DNA of 36,784 bases from Pseudobacteriovorax antillogorgiicola (GCA_945898195.1 CAMDHM010000032.1:1-36784); one strand, 5' to 3'; positions 15,028 to 23,750 are shown, counted from the first letter of the stretch. Program-made: numbers and translations. The notes: a model not told the origin generated them from the letters alone.

Positions 15028-15654
15028 ATGGACGCCCAATATGTAACTAGCGCTGCTCTAGCCGACCAACTCCCTGCCCCCAAGGGCCCGGAAGTCGCCT
15101 TTTTTGGCCGCTCAAATGTCGGTAAATCTACCCTTTTAAACGCACTGGCAGGGCGCAAAGGCTTGGCCCGGACCAGCAACGCTCCCGGCCGGACGAGAAT
15201 GGCCAACTTCTTTGCGGTTCGCTTTCCGGGCGGCCATGAAGTCACCATGGTGGACTTGCCGGGATACGGATTTGCCCAAGCCGGGGCGGCGACCCGCAAA
15301 AGCTGGGAACACCTCGTTGGAGCTTATCTTGACCGCCCTAACATCAAACTTTTCATCATGTTGCTGGATAGCCGGCGCGCATTGGATGACGTCGGCCTCG
15401 ACCCACTTGACGGGGATTTGATCAACGACCTCGCCCGCCGGGGTTCGGTTTTGCTGGCCCTGACCAAAATCGACAAGCTCTCGAAACGCGATGCCAACCA
15501 GGCACTTAAAAACGCCACTGAATCGGTCAAAGGCTTTCCCACGGTCGAAGTGGCCTTGGTCTCCGCCGAAAACCAAACGGGCATTAGAGAAATCCGTGGG
15601 ATGCTTCTTGCTGCCGCACGGTCCAATCTAAAAAAAGAAATGCCAGAGGAATAG
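15028..15654 (+). CDS. engB: Ribosome biogenesis GTPase EngB/YihA
   Basis: A 208-residue small GTPase required for large-subunit assembly in many bacteria. G1 is GRSNVGKS (27-34), the switch region has GRTRMANFF, G3 is DLPGYG (76-81), G4 is TKID (146-149) and G5 is SAENQTG. The C-terminus resembles family members. The start at 15028 is preferred because GGAGG lies nine bases upstream; the longer frame would read through the mutL-engB promoter region. It is followed four bases after its stop by an exported protein gene. The 84-base divergent gap to mutL should contain both promoters, but I could not point to convincing hexamers. Confidence 0.95.
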   Translation: MDAQYVTSAALADQLPAPKGPEVAFFGRSNVGKSTLLNALAGRKGLARTSNAPGRTRMANFFAVRFPGGHEVTMVDLPGYGFAQAGAATRKSWEHLVGAYLDRPNIKLFIMLLDSRRALDDVGLDPLDGDLINDLARRGSVLLALTKIDKLSKRDANQALKNATESVKGFPTVEVALVSAENQTGIREIRGMLLAAARSNLKKEMPEE

Positions 15655-15658
15655 CAAC

Positions 15659-16123
15659 ATGAGCCTGAGCAACAAAACTAAGTTCGTCGCGTTGATGGCA
15701 ACAGGATTTTTTTTTCTACCGTGTTTTCGGAGCGTGGCCCGCGCCGCAAACTCTCTGCCCATCGATCACAACGAACCCATTGACCGTAGAATAATTGATA
15801 CGACTCGAAGGGCGACCCTTAGCCCCCAAGAGCTGAACGCCAAACGCGCCGAAGCGGCGGCGATGATCCGTTGGTTTGAAGCCAAACAGCGGATCTATAA
15901 AAGCGAGTTGGCACAGCACCTGATCGAAATTCGATTCAACAAGCAAACCCTTGACCGCCTGCAATCCCTCTCCGGATCATTCCCTGAGGTGCGCCTACTC
16001 GAGGCGATGAAGCTCGTGGAAATGGACGTTTTCGACACCGAACAGCTCCAAGCCTATGTTGACATGTCTGCCGCAGACATCGCTGCTGCCAAAGCACGCC
16101 TGCAGTTTCTCAGCGACGAATAA
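15659..16123 (+). CDS. Exported alpha-helical protein of unknown function
   Basis: A 154-residue protein I do not recognise. The signal peptide is clear (FVALMATGFFFLPCFRSVARA, cleavage around residue 30). The mature part is rich in Ala, Glu, Gln and Arg and should be mostly helical: ELNAKRAEAAAMIRWFEAKQ, SELAQHLIEIRFNKQTL, DRLQSLSGSFPEVRLLEAMK, EQLQAYVDMSAADIAAAKAR. It contains no cysteine after cleavage. GAGG lies nine bases before the ATG, and only four bases separate it from the engB stop, so it is co-transcribed with engB. It may be a small periplasmic adaptor or chaperone, but nothing in the sequence proves this. Confidence 0.72.
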   Translation: MSLSNKTKFVALMATGFFFLPCFRSVARAANSLPIDHNEPIDRRIIDTTRRATLSPQELNAKRAEAAAMIRWFEAKQRIYKSELAQHLIEIRFNKQTLDRLQSLSGSFPEVRLLEAMKLVEMDVFDTEQLQAYVDMSAADIAAAKARLQFLSDE

Positions 16124-16158
16124 CCCGTAGACGGGCTTCCGCAGTTTCAAGCATTGAA

Positions 16159-16809
16159 TCAATCATGAACACATAAAACTGCGGCCGCCCTGGCTTTTCG
16201 GCTAGACATTGACTTTCCTGTCGCCATGTCGAAGGACCAAGCAGAACCTGCGCCGAGTGTCTCCGTAGAAGCCGACCAATAATACCCTTGCTTCCAATTT
16301 ACCTGAGGAAACGGCAGTGTTTTTAACCCGTCATTATATGCTGCCACCAGCTCTGCCTTCGTCGGCAATCGCCAATTAATTTTATTGTTGTAGTCTATCG
16401 ATCCGCAAAACCAGACGGCTCGTTCCCAATCAAGACCATCGATCGTACTTAGCTTCGGCGTAAAACTGAGGGCCCTTGAAATTTGCTTAAACGAACAGCC
16501 GTAAAGTTTCTGGCCACAAGTTGATGGGATACTGGCTCGGTCCCCGGTGGTCACATCCAACCACCCTTGAGGCGGCCGTTTTACCGCCGGACCTTGCAGC
16601 GCCGGGCTAGTCGTCGCCGGCACTAATGGCGGATGCTTGGGGGCTGGCGGCAAAAGGATGTCTTTAGACTGTGCTTCCCTTCCTTCAGGCGCGCCGTTAG
16701 ATCCACTGAATCCAGCAGACTGCTTGTTGGCTTTGCAGGATTGCATCAGGCAAGTTGCCAGTATCGCCGCACTAAAACCAACTAACCTATGTGCACGAAT
16801 CCCTAACAT
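16159..16809 (-). CDS. Lipoprotein with Lcl C-terminal (DUF1566-type) domain
   Basis: A 216-residue lipoprotein. A signal peptide with lipobox LMQSC (Cys25) is followed by a Pro/Ala/Ser-rich linker to about residue 85. The Lcl/DUF1566-type domain follows: GLDWERAVWFCGSI, the signature NWRLPTKAELVAAYN, then YYWSASTE, GSAWSFDMATGK and the closing AAAVLCVHD. In Legionella Lcl this C-terminal domain binds glycosaminoglycans; here the ligand is unknown. GGGGGAG lies four bases before the ATG. It converges with the preceding engB-linked gene, 35 bases apart; a nine-base inverted repeat (CCGCAGTTT at 16139, AAACTGCGG at 16176) spans the junction but has no T-run. Confidence 0.8.
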   Translation of the reverse strand: MLGIRAHRLVGFSAAILATCLMQSCKANKQSAGFSGSNGAPEGREAQSKDILLPPAPKHPPLVPATTSPALQGPAVKRPPQGWLDVTTGDRASIPSTCGQKLYGCSFKQISRALSFTPKLSTIDGLDWERAVWFCGSIDYNNKINWRLPTKAELVAAYNDGLKTLPFPQVNWKQGYYWSASTETLGAGSAWSFDMATGKSMSSRKARAAAVLCVHD

Positions 16810-16920
16810 TGATCTCCCCCTTTGAACTCAGACTGAATGACAAATCACCGCAAAGGCTGGGCACTTGCCAGCTGTCATAAAGGGGGTCGGAACTCCTAAA
16901 GGAAACTTAACTAAAAGCCA

Positions 16921-16946
16921 TTAACTGCTCTACATGACTGCACCTG
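16921..16946 (+). repeat. Left terminal inverted repeat of the MITE-like element
   Basis: Starts TTAACTGCTCTACATGACTG and matches the other two ends at about 24 of 26 bases. It diverges afterwards through a short GC-rich insertion before rejoining at GCATCTGATGCC. Confidence 0.75.
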
Positions 16947-17171
16947 GAGCGGCGACGCCGGCATCTGATGCCTGGGTATTTTTCCCCACCCAGCCACACT
17001 CTGGAATTGCCCCCTTTAAAGGCGCGCAAGCGAGCTGTGCCACCTAAAAAAACATCCGAAATCAGTGACTTACGTGTTATCGGCGAAGATTCCGTTGGGG
17101 CAGCCGACGATGGACCCTTCGATCGATGGGCCATCGCGCACTCAAAAGGATCGTTTATACGAATTTCTTTG

Positions 17172-17209
17172 GGCATCCGATGTCAGGCGCAGTCATGTAG
17201 AGCAGTTTA
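17172..17209 (-). repeat. Right terminal inverted repeat of the MITE-like element
   Basis: The minus strand reads TAAACTGCTCTACATGACTG, then CGCCTGACATCGGATGCC. It differs from the IS left end at only two positions by eye. It ends three bases from the stop codon of the neighbouring gene at 17213. Confidence 0.8.
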
Positions 17210-17212
17210 CGG

Positions 17213-17533
17213 TTAATCAATGGCTGCCTGCTTTTTCAGGACCTTTTCGCAAACGCCCCAAAGCTTCTCCTTGCCCTCGATGTGACACATCAAAGTCCCT
17301 AGTCGGTGGGACAAGAGCCCAGCCAGATCGCGGGGCTCAACATCGCCTGCCTGCAGGTGTCGCAAGACAATGGCGTCAATTTCGTTAGAGATGGCAATCA
17401 GGACACGAGCTTCATGGTCAAGACTGGCCGCTCCTTCCGCCTCTTTTCGAGCATCATCGCGGCGTTTGGCATGGTCTGCGATCTGAATGACTTTATTTTG
17501 AATCTTTTCAGGACTTTGAATGCGCTTGCTCAC
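17213..17533 (-). CDS. Small helical protein of unknown function
   Basis: A 106-residue cytoplasmic-looking protein with no family I recognise. It is highly charged and helical (KVIQIADHAKRRDDARKEAEG, LDHEARVLIAISNEIDAIVLRHL), with a GDVEPRDLAGLLSHRLGTLM segment and two cysteines (CHIEGKE, VCEKVLKK). The GTG start has a strong GGGGGA immediately upstream, which supports translation. The stop codon lies three bases from the right end of the MITE-like element, so the natural C-terminus may have been altered by that insertion. It diverges from lpd across about 200 bases that hold no further gene I can support. Confidence 0.6.
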   Translation of the reverse strand: MSKRIQSPEKIQNKVIQIADHAKRRDDARKEAEGAASLDHEARVLIAISNEIDAIVLRHLQAGDVEPRDLAGLLSHRLGTLMCHIEGKEKLWGVCEKVLKKQAAID

Positions 17534-17730
17534 AGGTCCCCCTTTAGCCTGCCGCCCAAGGCAGGATTCAAAAGCCTATCGGCAAAAGCCTTGCAAAACT
17601 TCACACTCAATCAAATCATAGCGGGCTCGGGCAACCTCAAGTAACGCTTCAGTTTTATGGCGTCCCTGATGTATCCTGCCCCCTCTGTCTACTTTAGAAC
17701 GATTCCGCTGTTTTTGGGAGGCCTTCGGTT

Positions 17731-19140
17731 ATGGCAGCAGCAAATTCATTCGATCTCGTGGTAATTGGTTCCGGACCCGGCGGCTATGTTGGCGCAATCC
17801 GCGCGGCACAGCTGGGAATGAAGGTTGCTCTGGTCGAAAAAGCGCCCCATTTGGGCGGTACGTGTTTAAACTGGGGCTGCATACCAACCAAAGCCCTTCT
17901 TGAGTCGGCCAAAACATACGACAAACTTCAGCACCTTGAAGAGCTCGGATTCAACGCGGGCAATCCGACCTATGACTGGGGCCGCATCATGGGCCGCAAG
18001 GAAGGTATCGTCGATTCCCAGCGCAAGGGTCTGCGTTTTTTGATGAAGAAAAACAAAATCGAAGTTTTTGACGGCATCGGGCGTCTGGCTGGGCCTAAAA
18101 ACATCAACGCCAAGGTAAACATCACGGGCCCAGACGGAAAAGTCACCAGCATCGAAACCAAAAAGGTTTTGCTGGCAACTGGATCGCGGGTGCGCCAGCT
18201 GCCGTTCGCTAAATCCAACGGTAAAACCATTCTGTCATCCGACGACGTCCTCTCCATAACGGAAGTGCCAAAAACAATGGCCGTGATTGGCGGCGGCGTG
18301 GTCGGAATTGAGTTTGCATCGTTGTTCGGGCGATTCGGAACACAGGTAACCGTTATTGAGGTTGCCCCTCAAATCCTGCCATCAGAAGACGAAGAGGCCG
18401 TAGGCGAACTCGTCAAACACTTGAAAAAACAGAACATCACTTTTGAAATCGGCACCAAAGTAACGGCGATTCAAGACAACAACGGCAAGTCGGCATCCGT
18501 GACTCTTGAAGGCGGCAAGCCGCGCGATTTTGATCGCGTTCTGGTTTCCATTGGCCGCGAGGCGGTCACCAACGATATCGGACTTGAACTGCTCGGCGTG
18601 AAGACGGACCGCGGATTTGTTGTGACCGACAGCCACTACAAAACTAATGTCGATTGGATCTATGCCATTGGCGACATCCTGGCAACTCCAGCCCTGGCCC
18701 ACACGGCCTCCGCAGAAGCCATGCATGCCGTGGAATCCTTGGCCGGAAAAAACCCGCCCGTCATCAATTACCAGGCAAATCCCAACGCCATATACTGCTA
18801 CCCGGAGATCGCCAGTATTGGAATGACCGAGCAGACATTGAAGGCCAAAAAAATCGAATACAAAACCGGCAAGTTTCCATTCGCACCGATGGCCAAGGCC
18901 AAAATTGAAAATGCGACGGAAGGCTTCATCAAGATTCTTTTTGAACCTAAGTACCACGAGATACTTGGGGTTCACATCATCGGTGCAAGGGCTACGGAAT
19001 TGATCGCAGAATTTGCGTTGGGGAAAGTTTTAGAAACGACGGTCGACGAGATCGGCCAAACGATTCATCCGCACCCAACCATGTCAGAAACTATCATGGA
19101 AGCCGCCCATGCGGCCCTCGGTCACGCGATCCACATGTGA
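17731..19140 (+). CDS. lpdA: Dihydrolipoyl dehydrogenase (E3)
   Basis: A 469-residue FAD-dependent E3 component of 2-oxo acid dehydrogenase complexes; it reoxidises dihydrolipoyl groups with NAD+. The FAD-binding start is DLVVIGSGPGGYVGAIRAAQ (8-27). The redox disulfide is GGTCLNWGCIPTK with C45 and C50. The NAD-binding glycine motif is VIGGGVVGIEFAS. The second FAD contact is YAIGDI, and the C-terminal catalytic segment HPHPTMSE has H448 and E453. GGGAGG lies nine bases before the ATG. The E2 gene starts 40 bases downstream. No E1 genes are in the window, so the substrate specificity of the complex is unresolved. Confidence 0.96.
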   Translation: MAAANSFDLVVIGSGPGGYVGAIRAAQLGMKVALVEKAPHLGGTCLNWGCIPTKALLESAKTYDKLQHLEELGFNAGNPTYDWGRIMGRKEGIVDSQRKGLRFLMKKNKIEVFDGIGRLAGPKNINAKVNITGPDGKVTSIETKKVLLATGSRVRQLPFAKSNGKTILSSDDVLSITEVPKTMAVIGGGVVGIEFASLFGRFGTQVTVIEVAPQILPSEDEEAVGELVKHLKKQNITFEIGTKVTAIQDNNGKSASVTLEGGKPRDFDRVLVSIGREAVTNDIGLELLGVKTDRGFVVTDSHYKTNVDWIYAIGDILATPALAHTASAEAMHAVESLAGKNPPVINYQANPNAIYCYPEIASIGMTEQTLKAKKIEYKTGKFPFAPMAKAKIENATEGFIKILFEPKYHEILGVHIIGARATELIAEFALGKVLETTVDEIGQTIHPHPTMSETIMEAAHAALGHAIHM

Positions 19141-19180
19141 ATTGTGGATGAGGCAAAAGTACCGGTAACGGAGGATTCGC

Positions 19181-20533
19181 ATGGCAAATCAAATTGAAAT
19201 CCTGATGCCACTCATGGGCGAGGGCATCAACGAAGCAACCTTGGTCAAGTGGCTAAAGAAGCCGGGTGACAAGGTGTCCAAGGCTGAGCCGCTTTTGGAA
19301 GTCTCCACCGACAAGGTCGACACCGAGATTCCAGCCCCGGCCGACGGCATCCTCGTGGCGACCCTGGCAAAAGAGGGCGATGTTGTTCTGATCAACACGA
19401 TCATCGGCCATATCAGTTCCGATGGTAGTGTTTCTGCGCCTGCGCCCGCAACATCATCAACTTCATCATCATCATCAGCACCAGCCACGTCCAAAACTTC
19501 GGTCACGACGAAGGCCCAACTTGGCTCCGTTGGCGTCAGACCACCAACTCCGCTGCTGGTTCCAACCGGCTCGGTTCGATCTTCGCCCCTGGTGCGTAAA
19601 GTTGCCCGTGACTTGAATATCAACCTTGGCTTCGTACCAGGCAGCGGACTTCACGGACGCATCACCAAGATCGACTTGGATGCTTACATCACAAGCGGCG
19701 CCCACCACAGGGAAGGCGCGGCACATGCGGGAAATTCTACTGCTGTGGCGTCCGCACCTGCATTTGGAACTTCCGTGGCTCTCGGCAAATCGCCACGGAT
19801 CCAGACGCAAATGATCGACGGCGTTGAGTGCCTGGAAAAAAATCCCGTCCGACGCGAGAAGATGACTAAAATGCGCCGGCTGATCGCCGAACACATGGTT
19901 GAGTCGGTGAGGGTATCGCCCCACGTGACCACGGTCTTTGAAGTCGATCTGAACAGGATTTTCGAAATCAGGGAAAAGCACCGCACGGCGTTTGAAGCAC
20001 GCGAGGGCTTCAAACTGACGTATACGCCATTTTTTATCCATGCTGCGGTTGAGGCGATCAAACAGCATCCGATCGTCAACGTCTCCCTTGATGGCGACGA
20101 CATCCTCTGGAAAGAAGACATTAACGTTGGCTGCGCCGTCGCTCTTGGCAACGGCCTAATTGTTCCCGTGATCAAAAAGGCGCAGGACTTAAATCTAAGC
20201 ACAACCGCGCGGCGATTGAATGATCTTGTCTCCCGGGCCCGCACCAAAAAACTGTTGCCGGAAGATGTCCAGGGCGGATCCTTTTCCATCACAAATCCAG
20301 GCGGCTTTGGCAGCCTGACTTCAAACCCAATTATCAATCAACCTCAAGTCGCGATTCTTGGAATCGGTGCCGTCGTAAGACGCCCGGTCGTGATCGATGA
20401 CGCGATCACCATTCGTCCCATGATGCTCATTAGCCTGACATTTGATCACCGGGTGGTAGACGGCGAAGGTGGCGCGAGCTATCTGGCGACCTTGAAGCAG
20501 ATCTTAGAAAACTACAGCGAGTTGCCGTTATGA
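19181..20533 (+). CDS. Dihydrolipoamide acyltransferase (E2) of a 2-oxo acid dehydrogenase complex
   Basis: A 450-residue E2 with a single lipoyl domain. Residues 1-78 form the lipoyl domain, with the lipoylated lysine K45 in VSTDKVDTE. A Ser/Thr/Ala/Pro-rich flexible linker follows (about 80-125). The E1/E3-binding domain (RSSPLVRKVARDLNINL to HGRITKIDL) covers about 130-167. The acyltransferase core runs from about 225 to the end, with DHRVVDGEGG carrying H423 and D427 (HxxxDG). The core with MLISLTFDHRVVDG resembles branched-chain or pyruvate E2 more than succinyl E2, but I would not fix the substrate. It lies 40 bases after E3, and its stop overlaps the next start (ATGA). Confidence 0.92.
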   Translation: MANQIEILMPLMGEGINEATLVKWLKKPGDKVSKAEPLLEVSTDKVDTEIPAPADGILVATLAKEGDVVLINTIIGHISSDGSVSAPAPATSSTSSSSSAPATSKTSVTTKAQLGSVGVRPPTPLLVPTGSVRSSPLVRKVARDLNINLGFVPGSGLHGRITKIDLDAYITSGAHHREGAAHAGNSTAVASAPAFGTSVALGKSPRIQTQMIDGVECLEKNPVRREKMTKMRRLIAEHMVESVRVSPHVTTVFEVDLNRIFEIREKHRTAFEAREGFKLTYTPFFIHAAVEAIKQHPIVNVSLDGDDILWKEDINVGCAVALGNGLIVPVIKKAQDLNLSTTARRLNDLVSRARTKKLLPEDVQGGSFSITNPGGFGSLTSNPIINQPQVAILGIGAVVRRPVVIDDAITIRPMMLISLTFDHRVVDGEGGASYLATLKQILENYSELPL

Positions 20534-20880
20534 TGCGCCTTGGCATCTTGATTAGCGCTGCACTGATTCAGACTTATGTCCTTTTGAGCAATTGGCAGGG
20601 CACCGAAATTGCCCACATCCAAGCGGCTCTGATGACCTGGAATTTACTGCCTTCGGCGATATTTTGGTGGCTAACACGAAGGGCTTCGGCGCCGTTTGAG
20701 GTTGCCGCCTTGGGTGCTCCGGCACTTGTCCTGCAGGCTTCCTTTTTAATCGATGTCCTTCGCTCCACCAATTCAACCGCCAGCCTGATTTGGCTCGTCG
20801 CCCCGGTTTACGAATTATTTTTGATGTTGCTCGGATTCGGAGCCATTAAATTCCATAACTGGCGTCGGGCAAAAGCCTAG
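20530..20880 (+). CDS. Small integral membrane protein of unknown function
   Basis: A 116-residue protein with about four hydrophobic segments: LGILISAALIQTYVLL, AALMTWNLLPSAIFWWL, VAALGAPALVLQASFLIDVL and SLIWLVAPVYELFLMLLGFG. It ends in a basic tail (KFHNWRRAKA). There is no recognised family motif. The ATG overlaps the E2 stop codon (ATGATG over TGA), so it is translated from the E3-E2 message; either of the first two Met codons could be used. Its role beside the dehydrogenase genes is unknown. It converges with the HNH endonuclease gene, 13 bases away. Confidence 0.7.
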   Translation: MMRLGILISAALIQTYVLLSNWQGTEIAHIQAALMTWNLLPSAIFWWLTRRASAPFEVAALGAPALVLQASFLIDVLRSTNSTASLIWLVAPVYELFLMLLGFGAIKFHNWRRAKA

Positions 20881-20893
20881 CGACCATAATGCC

Positions 20894-21931
20894 TCAGTGC
20901 TTTCCGCTGGCGATTTTATCTCGCATGAAGTCCTTACCAAAATGCCTTTCGGCCATCATTTGATTGTGCGCAGCACACAAAAGCCGCAAATTTTCAGGGC
21001 GATCGTCACCACCTTTTGCCAGCGGCAAAATATGGTCGATCTGCAGTCGCCCGCGCTCGCTGCAGCGCCGACCATCATCGGAAACAAAAGTGCACTGACT
21101 GGCGTCTCGGACAAACACCTGACGCTGAATGGCTTTGGGCACTCGACTCGCCGGCAGATCCCGCGCCTTTCGCATCAAACCAAGGGCATCGTGAATGATC
21201 TGAGACGGATCCCGGTATGGATAAAGTTCGCGCAGCCGCAATAGATCCTTTGCTCCCTCACCCACAAGGGTAACCGCGAGCCTAATTGCAGGGCCTGGGG
21301 TCTGAACCGCGGGCGTCGCAACCCTATCAGCGACCCTTTGCCTATCGGCGCCAACCAGCCCAGCGTTTGCCTCCAATTTCGCGTCTGCCTCGTTGATTGG
21401 AAGGGGTATTGCCTCTGACCCGCGGCTGGAGGCCATCTCATTTTGAACAGAAGCCCCAGGCAAAACTCTCATCCACGCCCGCGCAGACTGCATGGCATGG
21501 TAGCCCTCTATCCGATTGGCAAGGAATTTCTCGACTTCAAGGCGATTTTTTCCAGAAACCTGCTCCATCAATTCAACGCAATTGTCGTTGTTTACGTGTG
21601 AAAAAATCATCGATATGACCATCAAGCTCAACTGCCCGTTCATGATTTTTGAAAAAATCATTTGAGCCATTTGTGGATAACGGACCATGATTCGAGCTGC
21701 ATTCATTCGGCGAACCGCACCTGACTCGGCCATGCCGAGACCATTGGTCATCCAATGATACGAGGAAGAAAAACCTAATTCGCGGAAAATTTTGCGACGG
21801 TCAAACTCGATAAGGTAGAGGATGAAACAAGCAAGCAAACGCCGCTCCGCCCCAAGGTATTTGTCCAAAGCACCAACAAGCTCCACCTGTGACAGGTGCT
21901 CCAACGATTGAATTTTTTCTGCAACCTGCAT
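20894..21931 (-). CDS. HNH endonuclease-domain protein
   Basis: A 345-residue protein with a C-terminal HNH nuclease. From about residue 270 one sees RQVFVRDASQCTFV, CSERGRLQIDHILPLAKGGD and ENLRLLCAAHNQMMAERHFG. These are the His-Asn-His catalytic elements (DHILP, N of ENLRLLC, H of AAHN) together with zinc-type cysteines. The N-terminal half is helical (YHWMTNGLGMAESGAVRRMN, GQLSLMVISMIF) and resembles the long N-domains of multi-copy HNH families in several bacterial lineages. ATG 21931 is chosen because GGAGG lies six bases upstream; the longer GTG-started frame has no such site. It may be a mobile-type or defence nuclease, but its target is not visible. Confidence 0.82.
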   Translation of the reverse strand: MQVAEKIQSLEHLSQVELVGALDKYLGAERRLLACFILYLIEFDRRKIFRELGFSSSYHWMTNGLGMAESGAVRRMNAARIMVRYPQMAQMIFSKIMNGQLSLMVISMIFSHVNNDNCVELMEQVSGKNRLEVEKFLANRIEGYHAMQSARAWMRVLPGASVQNEMASSRGSEAIPLPINEADAKLEANAGLVGADRQRVADRVATPAVQTPGPAIRLAVTLVGEGAKDLLRLRELYPYRDPSQIIHDALGLMRKARDLPASRVPKAIQRQVFVRDASQCTFVSDDGRRCSERGRLQIDHILPLAKGGDDRPENLRLLCAAHNQMMAERHFGKDFMRDKIASGKH

Positions 21932-22100
21932 ACCCGTCCTCCATGACTCGACATGTGCATCAAATTGGGCCAGATCGTCCAATGGCACCTGATGTCACCG
22001 CGACGATGAAAAAATAGGCAGTCGGATGTGGATAAGTGGTCCCCCCCCTCTGTCAGGGACGGGAAATTTGTGCTAGAAACCCCGCCACGATGACCTTTTG

Positions 22101-23750
22101 ATGAACCCTGGCGAAATTTGGCTGATACCTATGAATATTGAATCCACAAACCAGTCGGATACCACTTCGAATGCGTCCGTGACGGCGCCAGAATTCAGAC
22201 CCAATGCCGATGAATTACGTCAATGTTTTCGGACTCTTGACGCAATCATGAACGACCGCAGCATCCTCGCCCAACTATCCGAAGATGACCGCACGCGCCT
22301 TGTGATGACCGCCGGACGCGTTTCAAAACCAGACCGTTTTGCCCTGAAAAAACTGGTCCGGGAATTCCGCCGCCAAGGCAAAAGGGCCGACGAGGTGAAC
22401 GACCGCGCCGCCAAAGCCGCAACAGGCCTGCGCCAAGCCAGGACCACGGCCATGTTTGAGGCCCCGGCTAAAATCGCCGCCCAGACCGTGAACCTGAGGC
22501 TTAGCAATCCCCAGTGCTGTTACGTTTGCAAATCCAGCTATCAGGATTTGCACTTCTTTTACGACTCGATGTGCCCCACCTGTGCAGCACTGAATTACAA
22601 GAAACGCTTTCAGACCGGCGACTGCACTGGGCGCATTGCCCTGGTGACGGGATCCCGGGTCAAAATCGGTTTCCAAGCGGCCTTGCTGCTGCTGCGGGCC
22701 GGCGCACAAGTCATCGTCACCACCCGCTTCCCCCACGACGCTGCCCTGCGCTACCGGCGCGAGGCGGACTTCGCCGACTGGAATGACCGCCTTCAGATTT
22801 ACGGACTGGATTTGCGCCATGCGCCAAGCGTGGAACTTTTCGCCCAACACATCTCCGAGCAATATCCGACCCTGGATTTCCTGCTTAACAATGCCGCCCA
22901 AACAGTCCGCAAACCACGCGGGTTTTACGATCACATGATGGATGTTGAATCTAAACTTCCTGAGGATCCTGAGGCGCTGCGCTTGCTCAGCGGTTTTTTT
23001 GCGTGCCGCCAAAAGATCGAACAACAAATCCTGTTACCGCAAGAATCAAACCACGGCCTGCTCGCCTACACCCCCGGAACCCCGCGGTCCATTGACGGAA
23101 AAACCACGCCGGCTCCGGGACTTTTCGCCTCGGCAAAAATGTCTCAGATGCCACTTTTGCCGGATGATTTAAGCTGCGGGACCGATGTTTTTCCGGTGGG
23201 CCAATTGGACGCCGACTTGCAACAAGTCGACTTGCGAGCCATGAACAGCTGGCGCATGAAACTGGCAGACGTGTCGACCGCAGAAATGCTTGAAATTCAG
23301 CTGATCAATGCTGTTGCGCCGTTTATCTTGTGTTCAAAACTGAAGCCCCTGATGCTGCGTAATCCTGGTAGCAAAGACGGCTCAGATTCCCGCCGCGACA
23401 AGCACATCGTCAACGTTTCGGCGATGGAGGGCAAATTTACGCGCTACACGAAAACCGATAAGCACCCGCACACCAACATGGCCAAGGCCGCCGTGAATAT
23501 GATGACACAGACGTCAGCCCCGGATTACGTCAAGGATGGCATCCACATGAATGCCGTGGATACCGGCTGGGTGACCGACGAAGATCCGGCTCAGCACGCA
23601 TCGCGGAAAAAAAATGAACTTGGATTTGAACCGCCCCTCGACATTGTGGACGGCGCTGCGCGGATTTTGGACCCGATTTTTCACGGGCTCAACACGGGCG
23701 AGCACATGTGGGGAAAATTTCTGAAGGACTACGCGCCAACCTCCTGGTAA
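22101..23750 (+). CDS. Large SDR-family oxidoreductase with internal zinc-ribbon-like motif
   Basis: A 549-residue protein in three parts. Residues 1-130 are a charged helical region. Residues 140-161 hold a C-x2-C ... C-x2-C pattern (CYVC and CPTC) that looks like a small zinc ribbon. Then comes a Rossmann SDR domain starting at about 178: ALVTGSRVKIG (TGxxxxIG at 183-190), VIVTTRFPHDAA, DFLLNNAAQTV (NNAA) and NVSAMEG with Ser440. The usual YxxxK is missing: Lys462 is present in HTNMAK, but Thr458 stands at the Tyr position. The substrate is unknown. I believe a conserved uncharacterised family shares this architecture (recollection). The start is uncertain between 22101 and 22134; neither has a good ribosome site. 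Confidence 0.82.
   Translation: MNPGEIWLIPMNIESTNQSDTTSNASVTAPEFRPNADELRQCFRTLDAIMNDRSILAQLSEDDRTRLVMTAGRVSKPDRFALKKLVREFRRQGKRADEVNDRAAKAATGLRQARTTAMFEAPAKIAAQTVNLRLSNPQCCYVCKSSYQDLHFFYDSMCPTCAALNYKKRFQTGDCTGRIALVTGSRVKIGFQAALLLLRAGAQVIVTTRFPHDAALRYRREADFADWNDRLQIYGLDLRHAPSVELFAQHISEQYPTLDFLLNNAAQTVRKPRGFYDHMMDVESKLPEDPEALRLLSGFFACRQKIEQQILLPQESNHGLLAYTPGTPRSIDGKTTPAPGLFASAKMSQMPLLPDDLSCGTDVFPVGQLDADLQQVDLRAMNSWRMKLADVSTAEMLEIQLINAVAPFILCSKLKPLMLRNPGSKDGSDSRRDKHIVNVSAMEGKFTRYTKTDKHPHTNMAKAAVNMMTQTSAPDYVKDGIHMNAVDTGWVTDEDPAQHASRKKNELGFEPPLDIVDGAARILDPIFHGLNTGEHMWGKFLKDYAPTSW

Larger units (their letters stand above)
16921..17209. mobile_element. MITE-like non-autonomous element related to the IS at 36639
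   Basis: A 289-base segment bounded by inverted repeats that match the left end of the insertion sequence at the right edge of the window. Its right repeat (17209 back to 17172) agrees with the IS end at 36 of 38 positions by eye, beginning TAAACTGCTCTACATG. Its left repeat (from 16921) agrees over 26 bases, then has an extra GC-rich block before GCATCTGATGCC. No transposase is encoded. Reading frames of about 80-90 codons cross the element on both strands, but none has a convincing ribosome site or family. I see no clear target-site duplication. It fills the gap between the Lcl lipoprotein and the small gene at 17213. Confidence 0.75.

Noticed and set aside
16139..16184. Bidirectional terminator between the engB-linked gene and the Lcl lipoprotein
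   Set aside because: The nine-base inverted repeat has a 28-base loop and no T-run on either side, so termination is not convincing.
16907..17176. A 90-codon minus frame across the MITE-like element as a real gene
   Set aside because: It runs through the terminal repeat, has no ribosome site and no recognisable domain; an open plus-strand frame of similar length covers the same bases.
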